DNA from: Microbacterium schleiferi
GTDB lineage: Bacteria > Actinomycetota > Actinomycetes > Actinomycetales > Microbacteriaceae
Assembly (NCBI RefSeq): GCF_020781975.1
Contig: NZ_JAJGNI010000002.1
Span: 124,001 to 188,000 of the forward strand
Direction of reading: 5' to 3'
DNA length: 64,000 bases
Part shown: positions 37,124 through 48,170 of the stretch, in pieces
How positions within the stretch are numbered: the stretch's first letter is position 1
Layout: each line of letters begins with the position of its first letter
Program-made: the position numbers and the translations under genes
The notes under the pieces: model-generated
The model's input: only the letters and a program-made list of their open reading frames with translations
What the model was told of the DNA's origin: nothing
Database searches by the model: none

Positions 37124-37783
37124 TCAGGCACCCTTCACTGCGTTGCGGACGTAGACGATGCGACCACGCGCACCGGGGACAGCGCCCTTGACGAGCAGCA
37201 GACCCTTCTCGGCGTCGACTGCGTGGACGGTGAGGTTGAGCACGGTGACACGATCGCCACCCATGCGACCTGCCATCCGCATGCCCTTGAACACGCGGCT
37301 GGGGGTCGAGGAGGCGCCGATCGAACCGGGCTTGCGGTGGTTACGGTGCGCACCGTGCGAGGCCGAGACGCCCTTGAAGTTGTGACGCTTCATGACACCC
37401 GCGGTGCCCTTGCCCTTGCTCGTGCCGACGACGTCGACGAGCTGGCCCGCCTCGAACACGCCGTCGACGGTGAGCTCCTGACCGAGTGAGTAGTCAGCAG
37501 CATCCGCCGTGCGCACCTCGGCGAGGTGGCGGCGCGGGGTGACGCCGGCGGCCTCGAAGTGAGCCGAGAGCGGCTTGTTCACCTTGCGGGGGTCGATCTG
37601 GCCGTACGCGATCTGCACGGCGTTGTAGCCGTCCTTCTCGGGCGTGCGAACCTGGGTGACCACGTTGGGGGCCACCTCGATGACCGTGACGGGAACGAGC
37701 TTGCCGTTCTCGTCCCAGACCTGGGTCATGCCGAGCTTGGTGCCCAGCAGGCCCTTGGAAACCTTTTCGTTGATGTGTGCCAT
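37124..37783 (-). CDS. rplC: 50S ribosomal protein L3
   Basis: 219 aa: [70 protein letters not shown] by its key blocks KRHNFKG and [12 protein letters not shown]. Sits close to the peptidyl transferase centre. It follows rpsJ by 11 bp. Confidence 0.98.
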   Translation of the reverse strand: MAHINEKVSKGLLGTKLGMTQVWDENGKLVPVTVIEVAPNVVTQVRTPEKDGYNAVQIAYGQIDPRKVNKPLSAHFEAAGVTPRRHLAEVRTADAADYSLGQELTVDGVFEAGQLVDVVGTSKGKGTAGVMKRHNFKGVSASHGAHRNHRKPGSIGASSTPSRVFKGMRMAGRMGGDRVTVLNLTVHAVDAEKGLLLVKGAVPGARGRIVYVRNAVKGA

Positions 37784-37794
37784 GGTCGAGGTCC

Positions 37795-38103
37795 TCAGAG
37801 CTTGATCTCGATGTTGACGTCGGCCGGCAGGTCAAGGCGCATCAGCGAGTCGACGGCCTTGGGCGTCGGGTCGATGATGTCGATCAGACGCTTGTGGGTG
37901 CGCATCTCGAAGTGCTCGCGGCTGTCCTTGTACTTGTGGGGCGACCGGATGACGCACACGACGTTCTTCTCGGTCGGAAGCGGCACGGGTCCTACGACCG
38001 TCGCGCCCGCTCGGGTCACGGTGTCGACGATCTTGCGCGCCGAGCTGTCAAGCCCCGCGTGGTCGTACGACTTCAGGCGAATGCGGATCTTCTGTCCCGC
38101 CAT
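37795..38103 (-). CDS. rpsJ: 30S ribosomal protein S10
   Basis: 102 aa from the ATG at 38103 ([20 protein letters not shown]). [25 protein letters not shown]-type region reads [21 protein letters not shown]10 is also NusB's partner in transcription antitermination. It is the first gene of the S10 operon; frame readings upstream of 38103 are non-coding. Confidence 0.98.
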   Translation of the reverse strand: MAGQKIRIRLKSYDHAGLDSSARKIVDTVTRAGATVVGPVPLPTEKNVVCVIRSPHKYKDSREHFEMRTHKRLIDIIDPTPKAVDSLMRLDLPADVNIEIKL

Positions 38104-38507
38104 TGTCTGCTCACTCTCTTTCTCGCGTCTTACCTCTGAACCCCGATCGGTTCGGGGCACGGGCATTGGACGCACCGTGGCGCTTGCACGCCGTGGCACT
38201 TCACTCCGCTGCATGGGGATGCATGTTGCGGATGCTGCACCGCTGTTCTGATGTCAACCCGGACGCTCGCGCATCCGGTCCCGCACGACACGCACGCGTG
38301 TCACCCTGGCAAGCAGGGATGCTGTGTGGGAAACGTGTTCTGCTGCCCGCGGCCTAGACTCTGCGCTTCCGCGCGTTCTATGCACTGCCCTGGCAGTGAT
38401 CCAGGCGCACAGCAGTGCGCACCGGAATGTGGAACCTGAACAGTCTACGTGCATCCCGGGCGTGTCGCAAACTCGCGCCGGATTCGATCCGTGAGCTCGA
38501 AACCTTC
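38104..38507. other. S10 operon leader region (no gene)
   Basis: About 400 bp without a credible frame. It contains the predicted rpsJ promoter, a perfect short hairpin (GACACGC, loop AC, GCGTGTC at 38289-38304) and several GATGC-containing direct repeats. A leader of ~330 nt would leave room for ribosomal-protein autoregulation, but no known L4 leader structure can be asserted. Confidence 0.6.
38442..38470 (-). promoter_or_regulatory. Predicted S10 operon promoter
   Basis: Minus-strand TTGCGA (-35), 17-bp spacer, TAGACT (-10). It lies ~340 bp upstream of rpsJ and directly beside repeat array 1. Matches to the sigma-70-type consensus are 4/6 and 4/6. Confidence 0.5.
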
Positions 38508-38622
38508 CCAGCCGAGTTGTCCCTCCCCCAGCCGAGTTGTCCCTCCCCCGGCCGAGTTGTCCTTCGCTCAGCCGAGTTGTCACTCACCCAGGCGAGTTGT
38601 CCTTGAGTCAGCCGCGCTGTCA
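38508..38622. repeat. 20-nt tandem repeat array 1 (six units)
   Basis: GCCGAGTTGT recurs at 38511, 38531, 38551 and 38571, then as GGCGAGTTGT at 38591 and GCCGCGCTGT at 38611: an exact 20-nt period. Read on the minus strand the unit is GGACAACTCGGCTGGGGGAG. The first 10 nt are the core shared with arrays 2 and 3. The last, degenerate unit overlaps the stop codon of the PD-(D/E)XK gene at 38620. Confidence 0.95.
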
Positions 38623-39594
38623 CTCTGCGCGAAGTGCCGGGTAGAGCCGGATCTCCCGCAGATACTCCACGAACTCGTCGAAGCACTGCATCTGTTCGAA
38701 GCCCCACCGGTATGGCTGCCATCCGGTCGCCGCTCGAATCTTGCGCTCACGCTCCGCCTGCGCAGCAAGAACGTCGTCGCGGTGACGGCCCCGCAGGATG
38801 TCGCCATCGCTGTACTTCACCTCACCGTCGAACTCGCACCAGAGCCCGGCATCCGGCCACGCGAAGTCGAGCAACGCGTACTTCCCACCGCCCAGTGCCA
38901 CCCGGTATTGCAGTTCGGGTTTGCGGATGCCGAGCTGAGCCATCCAGAGCCTGCTCACGCTCTCGCCCGGAAGTTGGGCACGTCCGTCCGCAAAGCGCGT
39001 GACGAATCGCGCCTGGATGATGCCGCGGGCGCCCGGGTTGGCGAAGACACGAGCGCGGACGAGGGCGCGGCATTCCTCGGCGGCGGCGTGGTCATATTCG
39101 TTCGTTGTCTCATCCCACCCGGCCAGCCGGAGCGCCGCATCGAAGCAAGCCACGGCGGTTTCTAACGACTCCGTGCGGATGACGTCATAGACAGTTCGAT
39201 CGAGACTCGTGACGCGCATCCCCTCCCGCTCAACGATCTCGCTCTCGTCGAGCGGCGCGAAGTGCCACGTCACGTCGGATCCGTTCCGGCGCGGATGTTC
39301 ACCGAACAGGGTCATCGAAACCCGATTCGTGCCGGTCCGGTAGAGCGGAAGCCCGTGAAGAGCAGCAGCGGTGGCGTGTGACCAAGCTCCCGATCGCGTA
39401 CGTCGACGGCCGTCGACGGCCAGCGCGCGCAAACGAAGGCGCTCTTCCGCGTAGACGGCATCCCAATCGGAAGCCAGGACGAGCGCGCCAGGACGCAGGG
39501 AAGCGAGGCGCTTCCCTGCCACCCCGCGACGCGGCAGCCCGATGTCCGTATCCGAGAGGCTGAACAGCTGCGCTGGTGGACGGCGACGAGTCAT
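38620..39594 (-). CDS. PD-(D/E)XK nuclease-like protein, paralogue of the 17622 gene
   Basis: 324 aa from the ATG at 39594; an ATG at 39603 adds three residues. The N-terminal part has AAALHGLPLYR and TSLDRTVYDVIRTESLETAVACFDAALRLAGWDE, aligning with the gene at 17622. The C-terminal part has [39 protein letters not shown] and then an Arg/His-rich helix: conserved Glu, Asp, then E-x-D-x-E-x-K as in PD-(D/E)XK/DUF559 nucleases. It lies between rpsJ and the tuf region and is bracketed by two tandem-repeat arrays in opposite orientation. AbiEi-like antitoxin is the alternative label, but no partner toxin is present. Confidence 0.75.
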   Translation of the reverse strand: MTRRRPPAQLFSLSDTDIGLPRRGVAGKRLASLRPGALVLASDWDAVYAEERLRLRALAVDGRRRTRSGAWSHATAAALHGLPLYRTGTNRVSMTLFGEHPRRNGSDVTWHFAPLDESEIVEREGMRVTSLDRTVYDVIRTESLETAVACFDAALRLAGWDETTNEYDHAAAEECRALVRARVFANPGARGIIQARFVTRFADGRAQLPGESVSRLWMAQLGIRKPELQYRVALGGGKYALLDFAWPDAGLWCEFDGEVKYSDGDILRGRHRDDVLAAQAERERKIRAATGWQPYRWGFEQMQCFDEFVEYLREIRLYPALRAE

Positions 39595-39720
39595 GGCATC
39601 CACGGTGCACCGTCGTTACCCACTCGCGCGGGAGTGCGCCACGCGCGAGAAGTATTGCCGCTGGGGCTGCAGGTGGGGAGGAGCTGATCGGGGACGGCTC
39701 GTCGACCTACTCGGGCCGGT

Positions 39721-39860
39721 CAGCCAGGGACAACTCGCGTCAGCGAGGGACAACTCGCGTCAGCAAAGGACAACTCGCGTCAGCAAAGGACAACTGGCGT
39801 CAGCCAGGGACAACTCGCGTCAGCCAGGGACAACTCGCGTCAGCGAAGGACAACTCGCGG
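39721..39860. repeat. 20-nt tandem repeat array 2 (seven units)
   Basis: Seven contiguous units of CAGCVARGGACAACTCGCGT start at 39721, 39741, 39761, 39781, 39801, 39821 and 39841, with only 1-3 changes each. The core GGACAACTCG is on the plus strand, opposite to array 1. The array lies 3' of the LATTG protein gene (after its terminator) and 5' of the PD-(D/E)XK gene. Confidence 0.96.
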
Positions 39861-39879
39861 GAAAGTGATGGGGATGCAG

Positions 39880-39909
39880 GAAGCCCCCACACCGAAGTGC
39901 GGGGGCTTC
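39880..39909. terminator. Terminator hairpin of the LATTG surface protein gene
   Basis: GAAGCCCCC and its complement GGGGGCTTC enclose a short loop containing ACCGAAGT, 18 bp past the stop on the minus strand. The same loop sequence appears in the terminator at 23954. Confidence 0.8.
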
Positions 39910-39927
39910 TTGGGCAAAGCTTTGCGG

Positions 39928-40416
39928 TTAGGCGTCCTGACGCTCGCGGCGAGCCGCGAAGACCGTGACGAGCACACCGCCGAGCAGCAGTACGCCGCCA
40001 CCGATCCAGACGCCGAGCATCGAGCTCGCGTCGAAACCTGTCGTGGCGAGCGTCGCGTTGATCGTGAGGGTGATGGACTCGCTGCCGAGCGTGCCGACAA
40101 GCGTGTAGGTCCCCGTGGCGTTCGACGGAAGCGTGACGGTGACGGTCTCGCCCACGGCCTTGGAAACCTGGGTAGAGGTCGGCGCAGCCTTCACCATGGC
40201 GAGGCTGCCCGGCCCGACGCCCTCACCGGTCAGGGTGTAGGTGACGGTGCCGGTGCCGCTGAAGTCGAACAGGAACGTCGCCGACCCGCCGGCCGGAATC
40301 GTTGTCGTCGCGCCGGACGGCCCAACGGGCGTGTAGGCCATCGCTGCCGTAGGTGCGGCAACGAGAGCGACGATAGCGATTGCGACCGCCGCGATCTTGG
40401 TACGTAGGCTCTTCAT
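39928..40416 (-). CDS. Small LAXTG-anchored surface protein
   Basis: 162 aa from the ATG at 40416 (GGGGAGA ribosome site). Sec signal peptide MKSLRTKIAAVAIAIVALVA with a signal peptidase site after AMA; one Ig-like beta domain (IPAGGSATFLFDFSG ... VSKAVGETVTVTLPSNATGTYTLVGTLG); then LATTG at ~123-127, a membrane helix and ARRERQDA. LAXTG is the class E sortase motif, so it should be wall-linked. The stalk domain resembles those of the proteins at 18839 and 62494. Function beyond display is unknown. Confidence 0.87.
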   Translation of the reverse strand: MKSLRTKIAAVAIAIVALVAAPTAAMAYTPVGPSGATTTIPAGGSATFLFDFSGTGTVTYTLTGEGVGPGSLAMVKAAPTSTQVSKAVGETVTVTLPSNATGTYTLVGTLGSESITLTINATLATTGFDASSMLGVWIGGGVLLLGGVLVTVFAARRERQDA

Positions 40417-40626
40417 AGTGTCTCCCCGACGTAGAAAAAGTCTGTTTGGTTTATTGCCGACATGCGGCGTGGGGGGCGTTTTGCGCGGAGGCCATCGCTG
40501 CCTGGAACAGCCCTCGTCCTCCCCGAGTTGTTCCCAGGCTACCCACAGTTTCGCGAATACCACAATCGGAGCCGTGAAACGGGACGCAATGTTCACCGGT
40601 TCGAAACAAAGTGCTCCCCGAGACAC

Positions 40627-40695
40627 AACCCCCGAAGCAGGGGGTTTCCAGTATGACGACAGGGGCCGCCCGCATGACGCGAGCGACCCCTGTCG
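40627..40695 (-). terminator. Double hairpin terminator of tuf
   Basis: Downstream of the tuf stop come CGACAGGGG/CCCCTGTCG (40658-40695) and then AACCCCC/GGGGGTT (40627-40648). Two successive stems 3' of a very highly expressed gene make a strong terminator. Confidence 0.8.
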
Positions 40696-40709
40696 AGAGA
40701 TTCCGAAGA

Positions 40710-41903
40710 TTACTTCAGGATCTTCGTGACCGTGCCGGCGCCGACGGTGCGGCCACCCTCACGGATCGCAAAGCCGAGGCCCTCTTCCATGGCGATGGGC
40801 TGGATCAGCTCGACCGTCATGTCGGTGGTGTCACCGGGCATGACCATCTCGGTGCCCTCGGGCAGCGTGATGACGCCGGTCACGTCGGTGGTGCGGAAGT
40901 AGAACTGCGGGCGGTAGTTCGTGAAGAACGGGTTGTGACGGCCACCCTCGTCCTTGGACAGGATGTACGCCGTGCCCTCGAAGTTGGTGTGAGGGGTAAC
41001 CGAACCGGGCTTCACGACGACCTGGCCGCGCTCCACGTCCTCGCGCTTGGTGCCGCGAAGAAGCAGACCACAGTTCTCGCCGGCCCACGCCTCGTCGAGC
41101 TGCTTGTGGAACATCTCGATACCGGTAACCGTGGTCTTCTGCGTCGGGCGGATGCCGACGATCTCGACCTCGGAGTTGATCGCGAGAGTGCCACGCTCGG
41201 CGCGGCCCGTGACGACGGTGCCACGACCGGTGATGGTGAAGACGTCCTCGATGGGCATGAGGAACGGCTTGTCCTTGTCACGCACCGGGTCGGGGATGGA
41301 CTCGTCGACGGCCTCCATGAGCTCGACGATCGAGTTGACCCACTGCTCGTCACCCTCGAGAGCCTTCAGGCCCGAGACACGGATGACGGGAGCGTTGTCA
41401 CCGTCGAAGTCCTGGCTCGAGAGCAGCTCGCGGACCTCGAGCTCGACGAGCTCCAGGATCTCCTCGTCGTCGACCATGTCAGCCTTGTTCAGCGCAACGA
41501 GCAGGTAAGGAACACCGACCTGCTTGGCGAGCAGAACGTGCTCACGGGTCTGAGCCATCGGGCCGTCGGTGGCGGCGACCACGAGGATCGCGCCGTCCAT
41601 CTGGGCAGCACCGGTGATCATGTTCTTGATGTAGTCAGCGTGACCCGGGGCGTCAACGTGTGCGTAGTGACGCTTCGGGGTCTCGTACTCGACGTGCGAG
41701 ATGTTGATCGTGATACCGCGCTGACGCTCCTCGGGAGCCGAGTCGATCGACGCGAAGTCACGCTGCACGTTGGTGGCCGACGGGTACTTGTCGGCGAGCA
41801 CCTTCGAGATCGCCGCGGTGAGCGTCGTCTTGCCGTGGTCAACGTGACCGATCGTTCCGATGTTCACGTGCGGCTTGGTCCGCTCGAACTTGGCCTTAGC
41901 CAC
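40710..41903 (-). CDS. tuf: Elongation factor Tu
   Basis: 397 aa from the GTG at 41903, preceded by GAGGAGGA; the longer frame to 41960 is 5' untranslated DNA. GTPase motifs GHVDHGKTT (P-loop), [13 protein letters not shown] and SGL are intact, with the tRNA-binding domains 2 and 3 complete (ending [14 protein letters not shown]). Delivers aminoacyl-tRNA to the ribosome. It lies downstream of fusA but beyond a hairpin, so it probably has its own promoter. Confidence 0.99.
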   Translation of the reverse strand: MAKAKFERTKPHVNIGTIGHVDHGKTTLTAAISKVLADKYPSATNVQRDFASIDSAPEERQRGITINISHVEYETPKRHYAHVDAPGHADYIKNMITGAAQMDGAILVVAATDGPMAQTREHVLLAKQVGVPYLLVALNKADMVDDEEILELVELEVRELLSSQDFDGDNAPVIRVSGLKALEGDEQWVNSIVELMEAVDESIPDPVRDKDKPFLMPIEDVFTITGRGTVVTGRAERGTLAINSEVEIVGIRPTQKTTVTGIEMFHKQLDEAWAGENCGLLLRGTKREDVERGQVVVKPGSVTPHTNFEGTAYILSKDEGGRHNPFFTNYRPQFYFRTTDVTGVITLPEGTEMVMPGDTTDMTVELIQPIAMEEGLGFAIREGGRTVGAGTVTKILK

Positions 41904-42034
41904 TGGGTCCTCCTCAGGACGGTCATGTAGAAGCTCCGGGCGCTGGATTGCGACCGGCACTCTACGGGGATGTCTCTCAGTCTAGGCGAGAGGGTGTGTG
42001 TGTTTCTGGTGTGAAGTTGTAACCCCGAAGAACC

Positions 42035-42056
42035 GGATGCCGCGGGCGCGGCATCC
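42035..42056. terminator. Hairpin between fusA and tuf
   Basis: GGATGCCGC, loop GGGC, GCGGCATCC: a perfect 9-bp stem 8 bp past the fusA stop, separating the fusA and tuf transcripts at least in part. Confidence 0.7.
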
Positions 42057-42064
42057 GTGGGCGA

Positions 42065-44179
<2,115 letters not shown>

Positions 44180-44219
44180 GGGATGTCCTTACGTGTGGTG
44201 AGGGATGTCGCGGACTCTG

Positions 44220-44252
44220 CCGTTCCCGCAGGTTCGTGGCCTGCGGGAACGG
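44220..44252. terminator. Perfect 13-bp stem between rpsG and fusA
   Basis: CCGTTCCCGCAGG, loop TTCGTGG, then CCTGCGGGAACGG. It lies 10 bp past the rpsG stop inside the str operon. It may attenuate fusA relative to rpsL-rpsG or stabilise processed ends; no U-tract follows, so complete termination is unlikely. Confidence 0.65.
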
Positions 44253-44262
44253 CGGAGGGGTG

Positions 44263-44733
44263 TTACCAGCGGTAGTGGGCGAATGCGCGGTTCGACTCGG
44301 CCATCTTGTGGGTGTCTTCGCGGCGCTTGACCGCGGCACCGAGGCCGTTCGAGGCATCCAGGATTTCGTTCTGCAGGCGCTCGGTCATCGTCTTCTCACG
44401 ACGACCCTTCGCGTAGCTGACAAGCCAGCGCAGCGCGAGGGTGTTCGCACGGTGCGGCTTGACCTCAACGGGAACCTGGTAGGTGGAACCACCGACGCGG
44501 CGGCTCTTGACCTCGAGGGTGGGGCGCACGTTGTCGAGCGCCTTCTTGAGGGTGGCAACAGCGTCCTGGCCGTTCTTGGACTCGACACCCGACAGAGCGC
44601 CGTACACGATCGACTCGGCGAGCGACTTCTTGCCGTCGACGAGGATCTTGTTGACCAGCTGGGTGACGATCGGAGCGCCGTAGACCGGGTCGTTGACGAC
44701 GGGGCGCTTGGGGGCGGGACCCTTACGAGGCAT
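44263..44733 (-). CDS. rpsG: 30S ribosomal protein S7
   Basis: 156 aa: [43 protein letters not shown], and the C-terminal [25 protein letters not shown]. Nucleates the small-subunit head and is the str operon repressor in E. coli. It follows rpsL by 5 bp. Confidence 0.98.
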   Translation of the reverse strand: MPRKGPAPKRPVVNDPVYGAPIVTQLVNKILVDGKKSLAESIVYGALSGVESKNGQDAVATLKKALDNVRPTLEVKSRRVGGSTYQVPVEVKPHRANTLALRWLVSYAKGRREKTMTERLQNEILDASNGLGAAVKRREDTHKMAESNRAFAHYRW

Positions 44734-44738
44734 TTTTC

Positions 44739-45107
44739 TCAGCCCTTCTTCGCGCCGTAGCGACTACGGGCCTGCTTGCGGTTCTTGACAGCCTGGGTGT
44801 CCAGGGCGCCGCGGACGATCTTGTAGCGCACACCGGGAAGGTCCTTCACACGGCCGCCGCGCACCAGCACGAGCGAGTGCTCCTGCAGGTTGTGGCCCTC
44901 GCCGGGGATGTAGGCGGTCACCTCGGTGCCGTTACGCAGCTTCACACGAGCGACCTTGCGCATCGCCGAGTTCGGCTTCTTGGGGGTGGTGGTGTAGACG
45001 CGGGTGCAGACCCCGGCCTGCTGCGGGTTCGACTTCAGTGCGGGGGCCTTGGTCTTGCTGACCTTGGGCGACCGTCCCTTTCGAACCAACTGCTGAATGG
45101 TTGGCAC
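44739..45107 (-). CDS. rpsL: 30S ribosomal protein S12
   Basis: 122 aa from the GTG at 45107 (AAGGAG, 5-nt spacing). [12 protein letters not shown] start, [18 protein letters not shown] and [31 protein letters not shown]. The lysine positions linked to streptomycin response (in PKKPNSA and in [12 protein letters not shown]) are wild type. First gene of the str operon. Confidence 0.98.
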   Translation of the reverse strand: MPTIQQLVRKGRSPKVSKTKAPALKSNPQQAGVCTRVYTTTPKKPNSAMRKVARVKLRNGTEVTAYIPGEGHNLQEHSLVLVRGGRVKDLPGVRYKIVRGALDTQAVKNRKQARSRYGAKKG

Positions 45108-45310
45108 GTTTTCTCCTTGGTTGTGCTGCACGGTGACAGCTCGTGGTTTCACCACAGATCCACCGGCGCGCCAGAAGTCTGTCGCGAGTCGTGTGGTGGA
45201 TATGCCGTGGGGGTGGCCTGTTCGCAGGCCGTTCCCTGATGTGCGGACCGCGCTTGCCTTGCGATACACCGAGGCGCAGCACAAGTGGCGCGCAGGCGCA
45301 CACCCGATCA

Positions 45311-45340
45311 ATGATACGCGGGTTTTCGGAGGTCGGTCAA
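45311..45340 (-). promoter_or_regulatory. Predicted str operon (rpsL) promoter
   Basis: Minus-strand TTGACC (-35) and TATCAT (-10) with an 18-bp spacer, ~205 bp before rpsL. Matches are 5/6 and 5/6, among the best promoter-like pairs in the window. Confidence 0.65.
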
Positions 45341-45365
45341 ACGCAGAACATTCTCGACCCTGCTG

Positions 45366-46883
45366 TCAACGCGACGCGCGGACCAGTCGCAACTCAAGGT
45401 CGCCGAGCAGCATCCGTTCCCCGGCCGGAGCTTCCCCTCCGGCAGCGAGTTCGAGCTCGCTCCCCGTGACCGAAATCACAACGACGCCGTTCGTGGACCC
45501 GAGATCGACGACGTGCCACTGTTCGCCGCGCAACTCCAACCGAGCGTGTGTCTTGGAGACCGTGACGTCATCGAGTGCCACGAGCTGCGCGCCCGAGTGA
45601 GCAGGGTCGGGTGACGGGCGCCGCCCGAGGATGACGACCTGCGCGCGCAACTCGAACTCGTCGCCCGCCGCCGTCACGAGCGACCACCGCTGACGATTGC
45701 GGTGGGCCAGCAGCGTCGCGTCGAAGTCACCGTCGGCGTCAGCGGATGATGACACCGCCGATCGCGCCATTCGCGGCGATCCCGCCACCGGGGAACCGAC
45801 GATCGCCGAAACTGCACCCGAGGTCTCGGGGAAGGGCTCTGCGTCCGGCCCCGTCGCCCAGTGTTCGCCGTCGGCAACCGGCGGGAACAGGGGCGCGTCC
45901 TCATAGGGCGACCGACCGCTGACCGCCGAAACCGGCGCCGGTGCGCCGGGAACGGCATCCGTCACATCATCGATCGGCTCACCCGCCGGCACGCGGCCGG
46001 GGGCATCCGCGTCGGCCGCCGGCGCCAGGCCCGTAGCACCGGTCTCGGGAGGTCGCGCAGCACGCGCGGGCGGCGCGAACGGTTCGGGGGCAGCGGCGGG
46101 TTCAGGGGCAGCAGCGGGTTCGTCCCGTGCTGCCGGCTCGTCGGGAGCGGATGGCGCCGGCTCCCGCGTATTGGATGCCGGCACCTGCCGTGCCTCCTCG
46201 GGCACCTCTGCCGACGGCGACGCAGCCGGCGCGACGGGAGGCACCAATGCCGGCGGACTCTGCTCGGCCTCGGCGAACGCGGAGAGCAGGTCCCATCCGT
46301 CGTCGTCGGCGCGGGACTCCTCCGCATGCGATCGCGAGTCAGCGTATTCCACGGGCGCAGAAGGCTCGAGGGGCGGTGGGGCGAACGGGGAGACGGCAGG
46401 CGGGGCTGGTGGAGGCGGTGGCGCTGACGCCGCTCTCCCCCCGCCAGCGTCGGAGGCACCGAACACTCCAGCATCGGCTGCCGTGCCACGACGGCGGCGG
46501 CCTTCCCGTCCGATCCAGCGCGCTGATCCGAAACCGAGCACCGTCGCCCACACGGGCAGCAGCAGAGCCGCCAGCACCGTCATCCCTCCCCCATACCCGA
46601 AGGAGAGTCCGATGCGATGCGCGGCGACGATCATGAGAACCCAGACAGCGACAGCGCCGAACCCCGGGACCACCAGCAGCAGGACCCACCATCCCGGAAT
46701 GCCTCCCAGAACGAGCAACGCTGCGATGTTCAGGAACGGGACCCACGCTTTCCAACGCGGCTCACCCGACTTCGCGAAGACAGCCCCGAGTGCGAGGGCG
46801 CACCAGACGTACAGGGCGATCATCGTCACCGAGACGGGGATCAACAGAATCAGCGCCTGATTCATCGCTGTGCCGTCGGTCAT
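45366..46883 (-). CDS. Membrane protein with C-terminal FHA domain
   Basis: 505 aa from the ATG at 46883; an ATG at 46892 is possible. Three or four helices (~5-125) resemble the small membrane module found before signalling domains in actinobacteria. A ~240-residue Pro/Ala/Glu-rich disordered linker follows. The C-terminal ~100 residues are an FHA domain: VILGRRPSPD (Gly-Arg), VSKTHARLEL (Ser/His), DLGSTNGVVV (Asn-Gly), which binds phosphothreonine on partner proteins. It probably tethers a Ser/Thr-kinase substrate complex at the membrane (inference). Part of a minus-strand row of five membrane or secreted proteins between rpoC and rpsL. Confidence 0.88.
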   Translation of the reverse strand: MTDGTAMNQALILLIPVSVTMIALYVWCALALGAVFAKSGEPRWKAWVPFLNIAALLVLGGIPGWWVLLLVVPGFGAVAVWVLMIVAAHRIGLSFGYGGGMTVLAALLLPVWATVLGFGSARWIGREGRRRRGTAADAGVFGASDAGGGRAASAPPPPPAPPAVSPFAPPPLEPSAPVEYADSRSHAEESRADDDGWDLLSAFAEAEQSPPALVPPVAPAASPSAEVPEEARQVPASNTREPAPSAPDEPAARDEPAAAPEPAAAPEPFAPPARAARPPETGATGLAPAADADAPGRVPAGEPIDDVTDAVPGAPAPVSAVSGRSPYEDAPLFPPVADGEHWATGPDAEPFPETSGAVSAIVGSPVAGSPRMARSAVSSSADADGDFDATLLAHRNRQRWSLVTAAGDEFELRAQVVILGRRPSPDPAHSGAQLVALDDVTVSKTHARLELRGEQWHVVDLGSTNGVVVISVTGSELELAAGGEAPAGERMLLGDLELRLVRASR

Positions 46884-46940
46884 GGCATCCACCCTAGGCC
46901 GCAGCCATGCGCGACGACGCGTCCGGTCACCGTAGAGCCA

Positions 46941-47597
46941 TCACTCCCCGACGGCGTCACGAGGATCGAAGGGCGCGTCCAGCGACCGGGCGAGATCGTC
47001 GAGCATCGCCGTGATCTGCGGCTCGACGTACTGGCTGACTCCCTGTTGGATGCGCAGTCGATGATGGAGCAGGATCGTGCAGACATCCCGCCCGATCATG
47101 TTGGCATAGTCGTCGGCCAGCCCGACCTCTTGGCGCAGCGCCGCCTTCGCCTCGGGGCTCAGGGGCGGAAGCGCCGGAACATCGGCGTCCGCCTCGTCGG
47201 CAAGACCCGAGATCGTGAACAGGAACGGAGCACCGGGAACCGGATCAGGGTCCAGCGGCAGACCCTCGAACTCGGGTTCAAGGCCTTCTGCCGGCCGGTA
47301 GCTGCGGGCGCGGTTACGGGCAGCCTGCTGATCGAGTTCCGCCTGCAGCATCGGGAGGTTCTGTGCCGTGTAATCGGCAACCGCATGGTCGACGATCGTC
47401 TTGATGCGGGTCGACAGGCCGTGCTGCACACCGTGCGGCACATCGGAGCCAAGACCCGCCGCCGACAGGATTGGTGACCCGAAGCACCGTCGACACGGCG
47501 CCACCCGCCCGCGGTGGGTCGCGGGTTCCCAGCGCGGAAGCCAGCGCAGCCAGGCATCGACTGCCTGGCTCACCTCCGTCTCGAGCGAGCGCTCCAC
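46941..47597 (-). CDS. Conserved hypothetical cytoplasmic protein
   Basis: 218 aa if it begins at the GTG at 47597 (AGGTG close by); an upstream ATG at 47708 would overlap the previous gene and adds an Arg-rich stretch unlike coding sequence. I do not recognise the family. Visible features: a Trp-rich N-terminus (AVDAWLRWLPRWEP), one CRRC pair at ~40, a Gln/Ala-rich helix, and a conserved-looking C-terminal helical block (VGLADDYANMIGRDVCTILLHHRLRIQQGVSQYVEPQI). No signal peptide or membrane helix. Neighbours are membrane proteins on the same strand. Confidence 0.65.
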   Translation of the reverse strand: MERSLETEVSQAVDAWLRWLPRWEPATHRGRVAPCRRCFGSPILSAAGLGSDVPHGVQHGLSTRIKTIVDHAVADYTAQNLPMLQAELDQQAARNRARSYRPAEGLEPEFEGLPLDPDPVPGAPFLFTISGLADEADADVPALPPLSPEAKAALRQEVGLADDYANMIGRDVCTILLHHRLRIQQGVSQYVEPQITAMLDDLARSLDAPFDPRDAVGE

Positions 47598-47664
47598 ACC
47601 TCTACGGTAGCGCCGGAGCCCTCGTCCGCCGAGGCTCCGTCGCAGACTGCGCGTGTCGAGGCGC

Positions 47665-48123
47665 TCACTCGTCGTCCTCTCGTTCCCACGGCCACCGGGC
47701 GTTTTCATCGGCGCCGCGCACGACTGCCAGAGCCATCGCCGCTGCCAGGATCGCCGCTGCGATCACGACCAGACCCGGCCAAGTGGTTGCTGCGCGCCCG
47801 ACGGCGGAGAGCGCACGGGCGACATCCCCCGACGCGAACACGGATGCCGCGCCCAGCCCCGCGAGGTAACCGAGGAAGCCGGCAAGGCCGCTCCACAACA
47901 GCGTTCCCCAGATGCCTGGGGACAGCATCCGCGCCCAGATCGTCGCCGCCACCGCCGCGAGCGAAGCGCCGACGGCGATGATGCCCGGCGCCTGACCCAG
48001 GCCCGGCGTGACGATGACGTCCTCGTCCAGGAGCAGGCTGACGATACCGAACGCTGCGATGAGCACCGCCGCGAACAGCACGGCTCCCGCCGCCGTTGCT
48101 GCTGCCCTCCGCGACCGGCTCAT
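47665..48123 (-). CDS. Small four-helix membrane protein
   Basis: 152 aa, ATG at 48123. Four hydrophobic helices: ATAAGAVLFAAVLIAAFGIV, GIIAVGASLAAVAATIWARM, LLWSGLAGFLGYLAGLGAASV, TTWPGLVVIAAAILAAAMALAV. The C-terminus is short and acidic with WPWEREDDE. I cannot name the family. It lies 47 bp after the gene at 48171, so the two are probably cotranscribed. Confidence 0.7.
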   Translation of the reverse strand: MSRSRRAAATAAGAVLFAAVLIAAFGIVSLLLDEDVIVTPGLGQAPGIIAVGASLAAVAATIWARMLSPGIWGTLLWSGLAGFLGYLAGLGAASVFASGDVARALSAVGRAATTWPGLVVIAAAILAAAMALAVVRGADENARWPWEREDDE

Positions 48124-48170
48124 GAGCTGGACGCGCTCCGAGCCACCGTCACGGGTGCTCCCACCGCGCC

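Noticed and set aside
39721-39860. CRISPR array
   Set aside because: The 20-nt units are contiguous with no unique spacers and no cas genes nearby.
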